Shown: one piece after another, positions 1 through 5,428 of the stretch
Layout: each line of letters begins with the position of its first letter
How positions within the stretch are numbered: position 1 is the first letter of the stretch
Assembly (NCBI GenBank): GCA_002778535.1
Contig: PFBP01000050.1
Location: 1 to 5,643, forward strand
Length of the DNA: 5,643 nucleotides
Source of the DNA: Candidatus Kuenenbacteria bacterium CG10_big_fil_rev_8_21_14_0_10_36_11
GTDB taxonomy: Bacteria > Patescibacteriota > Patescibacteriia > UBA2196
Reading direction: 5' to 3'
The notes under the pieces: generated by a model
What the model saw: only the letters and a program-made list of their open reading frames with translations
Databases searched by the model: none
Told to the model about the DNA's origin: nothing
Translations under genes and position numbers: made by a program

Positions 1-74
1 TTAAAGATGGTAAAGTTGTGGGGTTGAAAGGGGAGGCGAAAGAGAGCTTTTTTGTGTATCCTTGGCAATTGTAA
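1..74 (+). CDS. 3' end of an unidentified protein gene (partial)
   Basis: The reading frame starting at base 3 is open from the window edge to a TAA at 72-74. It gives 23 residues (KDGKVVGLKGEAKES, then FFVYPWQL). The alternation of charged/Gly residues with hydrophobic ones suggests a beta-strand-rich C-terminus, but this is too little to assign a family. The other two forward frames hit stops within the first 30 bases, which favours this frame. The next gene starts only 17 bp downstream, so the two could be co-transcribed. Function unknown. Confidence 0.5.
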   Translation, partial: KDGKVVGLKGEAKESFFVYPWQL

Positions 75-78
75 CTCT

Positions 79-94
79 TTAACTAAATAATATG
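79..94 (+). promoter_or_regulatory. Start-codon context TTAACYAAATAATATG, copy 1
   Basis: The 16 bases TTAACTAAATAATATG end in the ATG (92-94) of the NYN gene. The same string with one change (C for T) ends in the ATG of the surface-protein gene at 2448-2463. Neither has a purine-rich Shine-Dalgarno. The match supports ATG 92 as the true NYN start rather than the TTG at 185. Its role (initiation enhancer, promoter element of a nearly leaderless mRNA, or chance in AT-rich DNA) is inference. Confidence 0.45.
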
Positions 95-607
95 CTAAAA
101 GTAAAAAATATAAAAATTATAAAAAATTACGCTTTTATTGACAGCCAAAACCTTAATCTTTCTATCCAAGGTCTTGGATAGAAATTGGGTTTTGGAAGAT
201 TTCGCGTATACCTTAAGGAAAAATATCATATAACAAAAGCTTTTTTGTTTATTGGGTATATTAAAGGTAATAATGATTTGTATATTTCCTTGCAAGAAGC
301 AGGATTTATCTGTATTTTTAAGCCAACATTGGAGTATAAGGATGGCACGACAAAAGGAAATTGTGATGCTGAGTTGGTGTTGCAAGCGATGATAGAATAC
401 CCAAATTATAACAAAGCCGTTATTGTGACTGGCGATGGAGATTTTTATTGCCTTGCTAAATATCTTTTTGAAAAGAAAAAACTTGAAGCGCTTATTATTC
501 CAAATAGGTTTAAATTTTCAGGACTTTTGAAATTTAGAATATTTCGTCCGTATCTGCGATTTATGAATGATTTGCGAGAAAAATTGGAGTATAAAAAGAA
601 AGTATAA
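92..607 (+). pseudogene. NYN-domain (LabA/DUF88-like) protein, interrupted by in-frame TAG
   Basis: Reading from ATG 92 gives a complete NYN-domain protein of about 171 codons, except that codon 30 is TAG (179-181). The N-terminal strand with the first acidic residue is present (YAFIDSQNLNL, Asp17). After the stop the frame continues without a break: KFRVYL-like segment (GRFRVYLKEKY), FLFIGY, the KGNCDAELV motif (Asp92) and VIVTGDGDF (Asp115, Asp117), ending at TAA 605-607. NYN domains are PIN-like folds whose clustered Asp residues bind metal, and several members are RNases; the substrate here is unknown. In remembered CPR relatives the sequence after the GLG-like turn is a Trp followed by KL, so TAG most simply derives from TGG by one G-to-A change. 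The stretch open without a stop, from a TTG at 185, is 140 aa and lacks Asp17, so it would probably be inactive as a nuclease. No internal ATG exists before codon 100 of the full frame. It could be a pseudogene, a sequencing error, or a readthrough gene. Confidence 0.8.
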
Positions 608-643
608 AAAGAAAAGACCCCACAAGGACGAAACCTTGTAGGG
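606..643 (-). terminator. Intrinsic terminator on the minus strand, overlapping the NYN stop codon
   Basis: Bases 618-627 (CCCCACAAGG) pair with 634-643 (CCTTGTAGGG) around the loop ACGAAA, with one C-A mismatch (621/640). On the minus strand this GC-rich hairpin is followed by the T-rich tract TCTTTTCTTTTT (617 down to 606), the classic intrinsic form. On the plus strand it is followed by CGCTCTTTCCC, a poor U-tract, so plus-strand termination after the NYN gene would be weak. A second pairing of the flanking GAAAAG (611-616) with CTCTTT (646-651) can lengthen the stem. Confidence 0.7.
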
Positions 644-665
644 CGCTCTTTCCCGTTGGTGATAC
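606..665 (-). ncRNA. Candidate small minus-strand RNA between a promoter and a terminator
   Basis: A good minus-strand promoter (672-699) predicts a start near 664-666, and the minus-strand terminator ends at about 606. Together they bound a transcript of roughly 60 nt that is mostly the terminator stem plus a 5' tail reading about GUAUCACCAACGGGAAAGAG. No sensible ORF fits: an ATG at 667-665 would lie at or before the start site and its frame runs through the terminator. In the tail, GGG (complement of 652-654) could alternatively pair with the CCC of the stem (complement of 641-643), a possible antiterminator. The 3' end touches the NYN stop codon, so readthrough would be antisense to that gene. 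I do not recognise a named RNA family. It could also be an attenuated leader of an unseen gene, though no minus-strand gene follows here. Confidence 0.4.
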
Positions 666-671
666 ATTTTT

Positions 672-699
672 ATAATAGCAAATCAGGGGCAAATGTCAA
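672..699 (-). promoter_or_regulatory. Sigma70-like promoter, minus strand (TTGACA-N16-TATTAT)
   Basis: On the minus strand, TTGACA (complement of 694-699) is followed after 16 bp by TATTAT (complement of 672-677), a perfect -35 and a 5/6 -10. A run of six T (701-706 on the plus strand, A-tract on the minus) lies just upstream of the -35 like a UP element. It fires towards the terminator at 606-643 and the 3' end of the NYN gene. Confidence 0.6.
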
Positions 700-716
700 G
701 TTTTTTGTCCACAGTC

Positions 717-733
717 GTTGTTTAGAATAATTA
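717..733. repeat. 17-bp direct repeat GTTGTTTAGAATAATTA, copy 1
   Basis: This 17-mer is exactly repeated, in the same orientation, at 2395-2411. The two copies bracket a 1,661-bp block holding the heptamer repeats, the operator/promoter and the complete ATPase gene. A related but diverged GTTGTTGGGAATTAG occurs at 859-873. The 3' half (TAGAATAAT) is also the unit of the 9-bp tandem array at 2401-2436, so the repeat is partly low-complexity. It may be a recombination or insertion footprint, or just shared intergenic sequence. Confidence 0.6.
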
Positions 734-737
734 ACAC

Positions 738-795
738 CACGATTCAAGAAATATGATTCAAGATTCAAGAAAAAATCAGGAATCGTGAATCATGA
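738..795. repeat. GATTCAAGA / GAATCRTGA repeat block with inverted arms
   Basis: GATTCAAGA occurs at 741-749, 755-763 and 762-770, the last two in a 7-bp register. It is followed by the inverted form GAATCGTGA (780-788) and GAATCATGA (787-795), also 7 bp apart. The halves can pair: CACGATTC (738-745) is the exact reverse complement of GAATCGTG (780-787), and ATGATTC (753-759) that of GAATCAT (787-793). Non-coding; function unknown. Confidence 0.6.
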
Positions 796-825
796 AATAA
801 CGAAATGCCCGTCCTTTCGTTATTT
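795..825. repeat. Perfect 11-bp inverted repeat (hairpin), 9-nt loop
   Basis: AAATAACGAAA (795-805) pairs without mismatch with TTTCGTTATTT (815-825) around the loop TGCCCGTCC. The stem is AT-rich with only two G-C pairs. On the plus strand no U-run follows, so it is not a standard terminator. It could be a protein-binding palindrome or a small structured element. Confidence 0.55.
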
Positions 826-846
826 GCAAGAAAAGAATTAAGGTAG

Positions 847-903
847 ATTAGAAATTAGTTGTTGGGAATTAGAGAATAGTAATAGAAATTAGAAATTGGA
901 AAT
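847..903. repeat. TAGAAAT heptamer repeats
   Basis: A 7-bp unit TAGAAAT is tandem at 883-889 and 890-896, with a variant TGGAAAT at 897-903. An earlier partial run (ATTAGAAATTAG) lies at 847-858, and a diverged GAATTAGAGAATAG lies between. This is the second 7-bp-period block upstream of the ATPase. No ORF or RNA fold is evident. Confidence 0.5.
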
Positions 904-931
904 TCGTAGCGGGTCTCTGTCTCTAATAGGG

Positions 932-961
932 TTGACATGGTTTTTACATCTGCAATATACT
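932..961 (+). promoter_or_regulatory. Sigma70-like promoter of the ATPase gene (TTGACA-N18-TATACT)
   Basis: A perfect -35 TTGACA (932-937) is followed after 18 bp by TATACT (956-961), 5/6 to the -10 consensus. Transcription would start near 967-969, about 28 nt before ATG 996. An alternative -10, TATGAT (961-966), would need a 23-bp spacer and is less likely. Confidence 0.65.
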
Positions 962-976
962 ATGATATTGCAGATG
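947..976 (+). promoter_or_regulatory. 12-bp perfect inverted repeat over the -10 box: probable operator
   Basis: CATCTGCAATAT (947-958) is the exact reverse complement of ATATTGCAGATG (965-976), separated by six bases (ACTATG). The left arm and spacer contain the -10 box, and the right arm covers the predicted start site. A dimeric repressor bound here would block RNA polymerase. Such placement is typical of autoregulated or toxin-antitoxin-like operators, but no repressor gene is visible. Cruciform or 5'-UTR hairpin roles are alternatives, though only the right arm would be in the transcript. Confidence 0.6.
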
Positions 977-995
977 AATAGTAATTTGCTACCCT

Positions 996-2378
996 ATGGC
1001 TGATCAAAAACTATACGAACAATACAATCCTTGGTGGCAAGGCGGGCAAATCCCCGCGGATTTTCGTTTCAAGACCAAAAGACGACTTTTTGAAAAATTA
1101 ATTGCTGATATTGACAATAAAAAAATTATTTCCGTTGTTGGTTTAAGACGAATCGGGAAATCAGTTTTGTTGTATCAAATTATTGAACATCTTTTAGATC
1201 GGGGGGTTGATCCTCGCCGAATTTTTTACTTAAAAGCCGATGATCCGGTAATTGAAATTGAAAAGAATATCATCAGCGACGCGGTTGATTTTTACGAGAA
1301 TGTTATTAGTCATCAAAGATTAGACAAAACCAAAGAGAGGGTCTATTTCTTTTTTGACGAGGGGCAAAAAGTCAGTAAATGGGGCGAGTATCTAAAACGA
1401 TATTTTGATTTGGGCTATCAGATTAAATTTTTTATTACTGGTTCTTCCAGTGTTCAAATTATTAAAACTTCAAAAGAAAGTTTGGCTGGCCGAAGCAAGG
1501 AGTATGTTTTACCGCCTTTAAGTTTTTCAGAATTGTTTTCCTGGAAAGGGAAAAGCCAGTTGTCAAAAATTGAGCCCGATAAAATTTTTGATTATCAAGA
1601 ATGGGTTGAAAAAATTGACAAATTATCCCAAGAGTTAAATTTACAAACCAGCGACATAGAAGAATTACTCAAAGATTATTTTTCCAAGGGCGGATTCCCT
1701 GTTTTGTATTTTGAGTCAGAAAATCCTTATGAATATATTAAAAATGAGGTGGTAGAAAGGGTTATTAAAAGAGATATTCCCGAAGTAACTGGTATTCGCA
1801 ATTCAGTGCTTTTGCAGCAAATTTTGATTTTAATCGCCAAAGAAAGCGGCAACATTTTTTCTTTAAGAGAGATGAGCCGTAAATTAGGCATTAACTTTGA
1901 AACGGTTGCTTCTTATTTGTTCTATTTAGAGGAGAGTTTTCTTTTGACTATTTTACGCAAGTATGCTCGGGGCGGGTATCCGCAAGCGAAAACAATGCCT
2001 AAAATACATATTAGCGATGTGGGTATCTTATCAGTTGCTTCGGGCCTTAGAGAGCAGTCCTGGCTTGACCCGACTCTTTTAGGCCACACCGTAGAGGGGC
2101 TGGTAGCTAATACTCTTAATTTTTCTTTTCCAGAATTGAATGTCTTCTTTTGGCGAGATAAAATAGGCGAAGTGGATGTTATTTTAGAAAGAGGCAAACA
2201 AACATTGCCTATAGAGGTTAAATATCAAAACCAAGCCCTAAAAAGTCAATTAACTTATTTAGATAATTTTCAAGCAAAATACAAATCGCCTTTTAGCTTG
2301 GTTATTACCAAACAAAAATTGAAAGTGGAATCAAATAGAATTTTTGTGCCCTTGTGGTTATTTTTATTGCTGATTTAA
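996..2378 (+). CDS. AAA+ ATPase of the AAA_14 / DUF4143 family
   Basis: A complete 460-aa cytoplasmic protein. Visible motifs in order: Walker A GLRRIGKS (49-56, Lys55), Walker B VYFFFDE (116-122, Asp121-Glu122), a sensor-1-like strand ITGSSS (147-152), the family signatures LAGRSKEY (163-170) and PPLSFSEL (173-180), then GGFP (232-235). A winged-helix-like segment (SLREMSRKLG onward, 289-317) and ISDVGILS (339-346) follow. The C-terminal DUF4143 part has FFWRDKIGEVDVI (384-396, Asp394) and IEVKYQ (406-411, Glu407-x-Lys409), the D...ExK arrangement of PD-(D/E)XK nuclease folds. Members are common in prokaryotic accessory DNA; their substrate is largely unknown, and nuclease activity here is inferred. 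ATG 996 has no clear Shine-Dalgarno (upstream TTTGCTACCCT). It has its own promoter and probable operator and is bracketed by the 17-bp direct repeats, so it may be a self-contained cassette. Length and motifs are intact. Confidence 0.92.
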   Translation: MADQKLYEQYNPWWQGGQIPADFRFKTKRRLFEKLIADIDNKKIISVVGLRRIGKSVLLYQIIEHLLDRGVDPRRIFYLKADDPVIEIEKNIISDAVDFYENVISHQRLDKTKERVYFFFDEGQKVSKWGEYLKRYFDLGYQIKFFITGSSSVQIIKTSKESLAGRSKEYVLPPLSFSELFSWKGKSQLSKIEPDKIFDYQEWVEKIDKLSQELNLQTSDIEELLKDYFSKGGFPVLYFESENPYEYIKNEVVERVIKRDIPEVTGIRNSVLLQQILILIAKESGNIFSLREMSRKLGINFETVASYLFYLEESFLLTILRKYARGGYPQAKTMPKIHISDVGILSVASGLREQSWLDPTLLGHTVEGLVANTLNFSFPELNVFFWRDKIGEVDVILERGKQTLPIEVKYQNQALKSQLTYLDNFQAKYKSPFSLVITKQKLKVESNRIFVPLWLFLLLI

Positions 2379-2394
2379 ATGTTAGTATTCGGTT

Positions 2395-2411
2395 GTTGTT
2401 TAGAATAATTA
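2395..2411. repeat. 17-bp direct repeat GTTGTTTAGAATAATTA, copy 2
   Basis: Exact same-orientation copy of 717-733, starting 17 bp after the ATPase stop codon. Its last 11 bases run into the 9-bp tandem array. Confidence 0.6.
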
Positions 2412-2436
2412 GTATAATTAGAACAATTAGAATAAT
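2401..2436. repeat. Four tandem copies of a 9-bp unit (TAGAATAAT)
   Basis: Units: TAGAATAAT (2401-2409), TAGTATAAT (2410-2418), TAGAACAAT (2419-2427), TAGAATAAT (2428-2436); copies 1 and 4 are identical and 2 and 3 differ by one base each. Copy 2 contains a consensus -10 hexamer TATAAT (2413-2418) and the others near-matches (GAATAAT), so the array may supply several -10-like elements upstream of the surface-protein gene. No convincing -35 is seen. Copy-number change in such an array could alter expression, which is inference. Confidence 0.65.
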
Positions 2437-2447
2437 TTATAAATTTG

Positions 2448-2463
2448 TTAACCAAATAATATG
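2448..2463 (+). promoter_or_regulatory. Start-codon context TTAACYAAATAATATG, copy 2
   Basis: TTAACCAAATAATATG ends in the ATG of the surface-protein gene and matches the NYN start context (79-94) at 15 of 16 positions. No Shine-Dalgarno lies upstream. Confidence 0.45.
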
Positions 2464-3870
2464 AAAATTAAATTTATTGCTATCGTCTCGTTGTTAGTTG
2501 TCTTCTCCGCCATTGCGGTATTGTTGGGGTGGGGGAATTGGGGTAAGTCGCCCAAGGGCCAAGTTTTTTCGTTGCAACCTCAGGAGGCGAGGGCGGAAAA
2601 TTCTGGTTTTGCTAAGGGAGATAGCTTTCTGATGTTGGGCAAAACAGGTTATGCCAGCCGCGCAAATACGCAAGTTGACGATTTGGATTATTCCAAAAGT
2701 TTTTCCGTGGAAGCGTTGATTAAGATTGAACAAAACACATCTTATGGGTACCACGCGTTTATTTTTGGAAAAAGTTATACTCCACACTGGATGCCCGGCC
2801 CCGGAATATTTTTAGGTTTTAGTAATGCGCATTATCAAAAGTACGGGCAATCCATTGTGGGGAAAGTTAATGATAAAACTAATAAAACTACGGTGAGTTC
2901 CCCCTTGGTTCAGGGGGATGTTTATTCGGTCATGGCCTGGGATGTCCAAAGTAAAACCCTGATTCTTTATATTAACGGCCAAGAAGTGAGCCGTGCCACC
3001 AATACGGCCATCATTTCCTCGGACATTAAGAATACATATTCTATGGGGTTGGGACAGCGCGGTTATGGTAATTATGGCACCCTGGGAGCTAATATTTTTT
3101 TCGTTCGCCTTTGGAACAGAGAAATTTCAGCCACAGAAGTATTAGCTCTTTGGAATAACTATCAGGACACGGGGCAGCATACTTTACCAGGATCTATTCC
3201 TGCTACGGATTTAAAAAGCCAATGGTTAATGGATCAAACCTCTAACGTTTCAGGGACAGCCGGAACAACTTATATTAAAGACAGCGTTGGAACCAATCAT
3301 ATGGAATTTTTGGGTGGAGCCGCCCTGCAGCGCCAAATAGGCATGCTCCAAGCTGTTGCTCCATTGAATGGCGCTACCGGGGTTGATAAAACAGTGTATT
3401 TAACTGTGGAGGGGGGAGAGGAAACCCTGGGCGCCAATGTAGTTTTGCCCCTGCATTTTTCTTTTGAAATTGACGAAACCCCTAATTTTAATTCTCCATC
3501 ATTGCAGCAGTCAGGTTGGCGGGCCCATTATAGTCAGTGGAGCCCGACCTTAAAACCCAGTACTACCTATTATTGGCGTGCCAAGACTAAAGATTCAGCC
3601 AATGTCCCACAAGAATCCAGTTGGACATCAGCGCGACGTTTTCAGACCGAAGGCCCTTCTGTTTGGTATGTCAGGCCCAGAAACGACAGCGCAAAATATG
3701 GAACGGAAGACGGAACCAGTTATGAAAATGCTTTTAACGGGCTGACTTATTGGAAGCCAGCCCTACCTAGGAGCTTTTCCGGGAATTGTTTGGGGTCCGG
3801 GCGGCGTGGAAGCTGGGGATACTTTGTATATTTGCGATATGCATTCTTTGGCCTATCCAAATCCATATGA
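2461..3870 (+). CDS. Exported surface protein, N-terminal part (LamG-like + Fn3-like), frameshifted
   Basis: This frame encodes the front of a large exported protein; real sequence runs to about residue 430-439 and the rest, to TGA 3868-3870, is out-of-frame. Residues 1-23 are a basic start (MKIK) and a hydrophobic helix: a signal peptide or anchor, with a possible AxA cleavage site at 43-45 (ARA before ENS). Residues 55-235 form a LamG/concanavalin A-like domain (SFSVEALIKI; LILYINGQEV; ANIFFVRLWNREIS is the typical last strand). Residues 297-396 look like an Fn3/Ig-type domain (PLNGATGVDKTVYL; STTYYWRAKTKD; ARRFQTEG). Residues 402-425 (WYVRPRNDSAKYG, then EDGTSYENAF) are the usual lead-in to a secreted beta-helix, which follows in another frame. 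Likely role: carbohydrate or surface binding outside the cell. The start is ATG 2461, supported by the signal sequence and the shared start context. Confidence 0.85.
   Translation: MKIKFIAIVSLLVVFSAIAVLLGWGNWGKSPKGQVFSLQPQEARAENSGFAKGDSFLMLGKTGYASRANTQVDDLDYSKSFSVEALIKIEQNTSYGYHAFIFGKSYTPHWMPGPGIFLGFSNAHYQKYGQSIVGKVNDKTNKTTVSSPLVQGDVYSVMAWDVQSKTLILYINGQEVSRATNTAIISSDIKNTYSMGLGQRGYGNYGTLGANIFFVRLWNREISATEVLALWNNYQDTGQHTLPGSIPATDLKSQWLMDQTSNVSGTAGTTYIKDSVGTNHMEFLGGAALQRQIGMLQAVAPLNGATGVDKTVYLTVEGGEETLGANVVLPLHFSFEIDETPNFNSPSLQQSGWRAHYSQWSPTLKPSTTYYWRAKTKDSANVPQESSWTSARRFQTEGPSVWYVRPRNDSAKYGTEDGTSYENAFNGLTYWKPALPRSFSGNCLGSGRRGSWGYFVYLRYAFFGLSKSI
3746..3781 (+). other. Site of a one-base frameshift in the surface-protein gene
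   Basis: Coding passes from the 2461 frame to the frame one base later. The downstream frame has a TGA at 3743-3745, so the switch lies after that. Downstream-frame residues FPGIVWGPGGVEAGDTLYI are clearly right from about 3776, while upstream-frame residues are right to about 3751. Removing one base, for example a T of TTTT (3775-3778) or a base in CCTAGG (3766-3771), restores one 969-codon reading frame. AGGAG (3769-3773) lies just before the T run. Confidence 0.85.
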
Positions 3871-5371
3871 TGCAGGTTATAGGCCATTTATTATTAAGGC
3901 CTCGGGATTTTCTAACCAATATCCAATTACCATCCGTGGCGATTATGCTGGCCACCCCGGTGTCATTGAACATGCATATGAATTGACATTTCAGACAAAA
4001 CATTTTTTGTCGTTTAAAAACATAACTTTTGACGGCTTTGGTTTTCTTGCGGATACCGGCAGTCTGGCAATAACAAGCAGCGATCCCCCGGATTCGAAAA
4101 GAAGCACGGATATTATTTTTGATGGATGTACTTTTAAGAATGGAGACGGTTATGGCTTTTTTCAGCTTATTCCCGGCAATGACCGCTGGACTTTTTTGAA
4201 TAATACCTTTATGAATGGCGCGAATGGGATATATACATACTTGGGCAGCCCTATTGGTGATGGCGGGGCGGATTTTTTAACGGTTAAAAACAATGTCTTT
4301 AAGCATCTTGGCCCGGCCGACCCTGGGGATGCCCATGCAATTGGATGCCAGGGGGGATTTGGACATGTGATTGAAGGAAACTCTATTGAGGATACGGGAG
4401 CTGCAATTTTGTTTTGGAATACTTACAGTGGGTCCAAACCATTAGGAACCACGATTATAAGAGGAAATTTTATCAAAGATGTCCATAATGGGAATCCTGA
4501 AAGAGGCGGAATTACTATCTGGGATACGGCGGAAAACGGAAACTTTATTATTGACCATAATATCGTATTAAATACTGATGGAAACGGGATTACAGTTTCT
4601 TCTCGCCCAAATAAATCGGTTCAAATTCATAACAATATCATTATGAATAGTGGTCCAGTAAAGTACGGGACGGGACTATCCATATTGAATGGCCAAGTTA
4701 CAGGCGCAATCTACAATAATATCATTATCAATCCCGCCTTAATTTTCATAAAAGTGGATGGAGATAAAAGTGGATTAAAAATAGACAACAACCTGTATTT
4801 TTCATCCATCGGGGATAAAAAATGGTTTGGGTATACATCTTTTTCTGCTTACCAGAACGGAACAGGATTTGATCTTCATGGAATAAATGCTGATCCTCTA
4901 TTTGTTTCAGTTGATCCCTGGGCGCCTGCCAAAACTATCGGCTTAAACTCACCCCTTCGTATTCCAGAGGATTTTAAGTTCAAATCAACTTCTCCTGCTA
5001 TTAATGCTGGCTTTAACTGGGGTCAAATCAATGATTATTTCGGCAGCCCCATCCAGGGAACTCCTGATATCGGTCCAATTGAGTTTCAATCAATGCCAGT
5101 TATAACCCCTAATATTGCCTTAACTAAATCAGCCAATAAAACTCAAGCCAGCCAAGGTGAGGAGATTACTTATACGATTACTTATGCCAATACTGGAACT
5201 GGAGGGGCTACGGATGTGGTTATCACTGACTCTATTCCGACAGGGACAACCTATGTAGCGGGGTCTGTCAGCAATGGGGGAACTTTGAGCGGCGCGACTT
5301 TGACTTGGACTATCGCCAGTGTGGCCAGCGGTGGCTCGGGAAGTGTGAGTTTTAGGGTGAAAACTGACTGA
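3806..5371 (+). CDS. Exported surface protein, C-terminal part (beta-helix + DUF11)
   Basis: The continuation of the gene that begins at 2461. The GTG at 3806 is just the first possible start in this frame; homologous sequence begins about 30 bases earlier (FPGIVWGPGG), so it is not believed to be a separate gene. EAGDTLYIC and the following strands open a right-handed parallel beta-helix (about residues 40-330 of this part), shown by repeated turns such as KNITFDGFGF, DIIFDGCTFKNGDGYG, LTVKNNVFKH, TTIIRGNFIKDV, GNFIIDHNIVLN, VQIHNNIIMN and AIYNNIIINP. SPAINAG (396-402) and DIGPIEF (421-427) are common closing motifs of such proteins. Residues 433-519 are a DUF11 (TIGR01451-type) beta-sandwich (ALTKSANKTQASQGEEITYT; VVITDSIPTGTTYV). 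It ends right after that domain with no visible membrane anchor or sorting tail. Beta-helix folds occur in polysaccharide lyases and adhesins; no catalytic set is evident, so binding or degradation of glycans is an inference. Confidence 0.85.
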   Translation: MEAGDTLYICDMHSLAYPNPYDAGYRPFIIKASGFSNQYPITIRGDYAGHPGVIEHAYELTFQTKHFLSFKNITFDGFGFLADTGSLAITSSDPPDSKRSTDIIFDGCTFKNGDGYGFFQLIPGNDRWTFLNNTFMNGANGIYTYLGSPIGDGGADFLTVKNNVFKHLGPADPGDAHAIGCQGGFGHVIEGNSIEDTGAAILFWNTYSGSKPLGTTIIRGNFIKDVHNGNPERGGITIWDTAENGNFIIDHNIVLNTDGNGITVSSRPNKSVQIHNNIIMNSGPVKYGTGLSILNGQVTGAIYNNIIINPALIFIKVDGDKSGLKIDNNLYFSSIGDKKWFGYTSFSAYQNGTGFDLHGINADPLFVSVDPWAPAKTIGLNSPLRIPEDFKFKSTSPAINAGFNWGQINDYFGSPIQGTPDIGPIEFQSMPVITPNIALTKSANKTQASQGEEITYTITYANTGTGGATDVVITDSIPTGTTYVAGSVSNGGTLSGATLTWTIASVASGGSGSVSFRVKTD

Positions 5372-5374
5372 AAC

Positions 5375-5415
5375 TTGATATAATTTACCATATTTTATAA
5401 AATAGAGTAAGGTAA
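5375..5415 (+). promoter_or_regulatory. Possible promoter and palindrome upstream of the second ATPase
   Basis: TTGATA (5375-5380) lies 17 bp before TAAAAT (5398-5403), a weak sigma70-like pair. TATTTTATAAAATA (5391-5404) is a perfect 14-bp palindrome over the -10, and TTACC (5385-5389) is matched by GGTAA (5411-5415) outside it. A TATAAT also occurs at 5379-5384 without a -35. Base composition is nearly all A/T, so a chance palindrome is possible. No terminator for the surface-protein gene is seen here. Confidence 0.35.
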
Positions 5416-5428
5416 TGTTTGTTTAATC

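Noticed and set aside
179..181. TAG as a reassigned sense codon (alternative genetic code)
   Set aside because: Only one in-frame TAG is seen, none occurs in the 460-codon ATPase or the ~969-codon surface gene, and no tRNA is visible. A single mutation or error is simpler.
95..385. Minus-strand open frame of 96 codons over the NYN gene
   Set aside because: It lies antisense to clear NYN-domain sequence, shows no recognisable motif, and is explained as a shadow of the AT-rich coding strand.
600..667. Minus-strand mini-ORF from ATG at 667-665
   Set aside because: The ATG is at or upstream of the predicted transcription start and its frame reads through the terminator hairpin, with no Shine-Dalgarno.
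795..825. Intrinsic terminator
   Set aside because: The stem is AT-rich and lacks a following U-run on either strand, and no gene ends immediately before it.
738..903. CRISPR array
   Set aside because: The repeats are 7-9 bp with no unique spacers of 25-40 bp and no cas genes nearby.
1922..2787. Minus-strand open frames at 1922-2197 and 2494-2787
   Set aside because: Both are antisense to strongly supported domains (DUF4143; signal peptide and LamG) and have no recognisable features.
3767..4003. Short open frames at 3767-4003 (-) and 3786-3986 (+)
   Set aside because: They overlap the beta-helix coding frame and translate to motif-free sequence; they are frame shadows around the frameshift.
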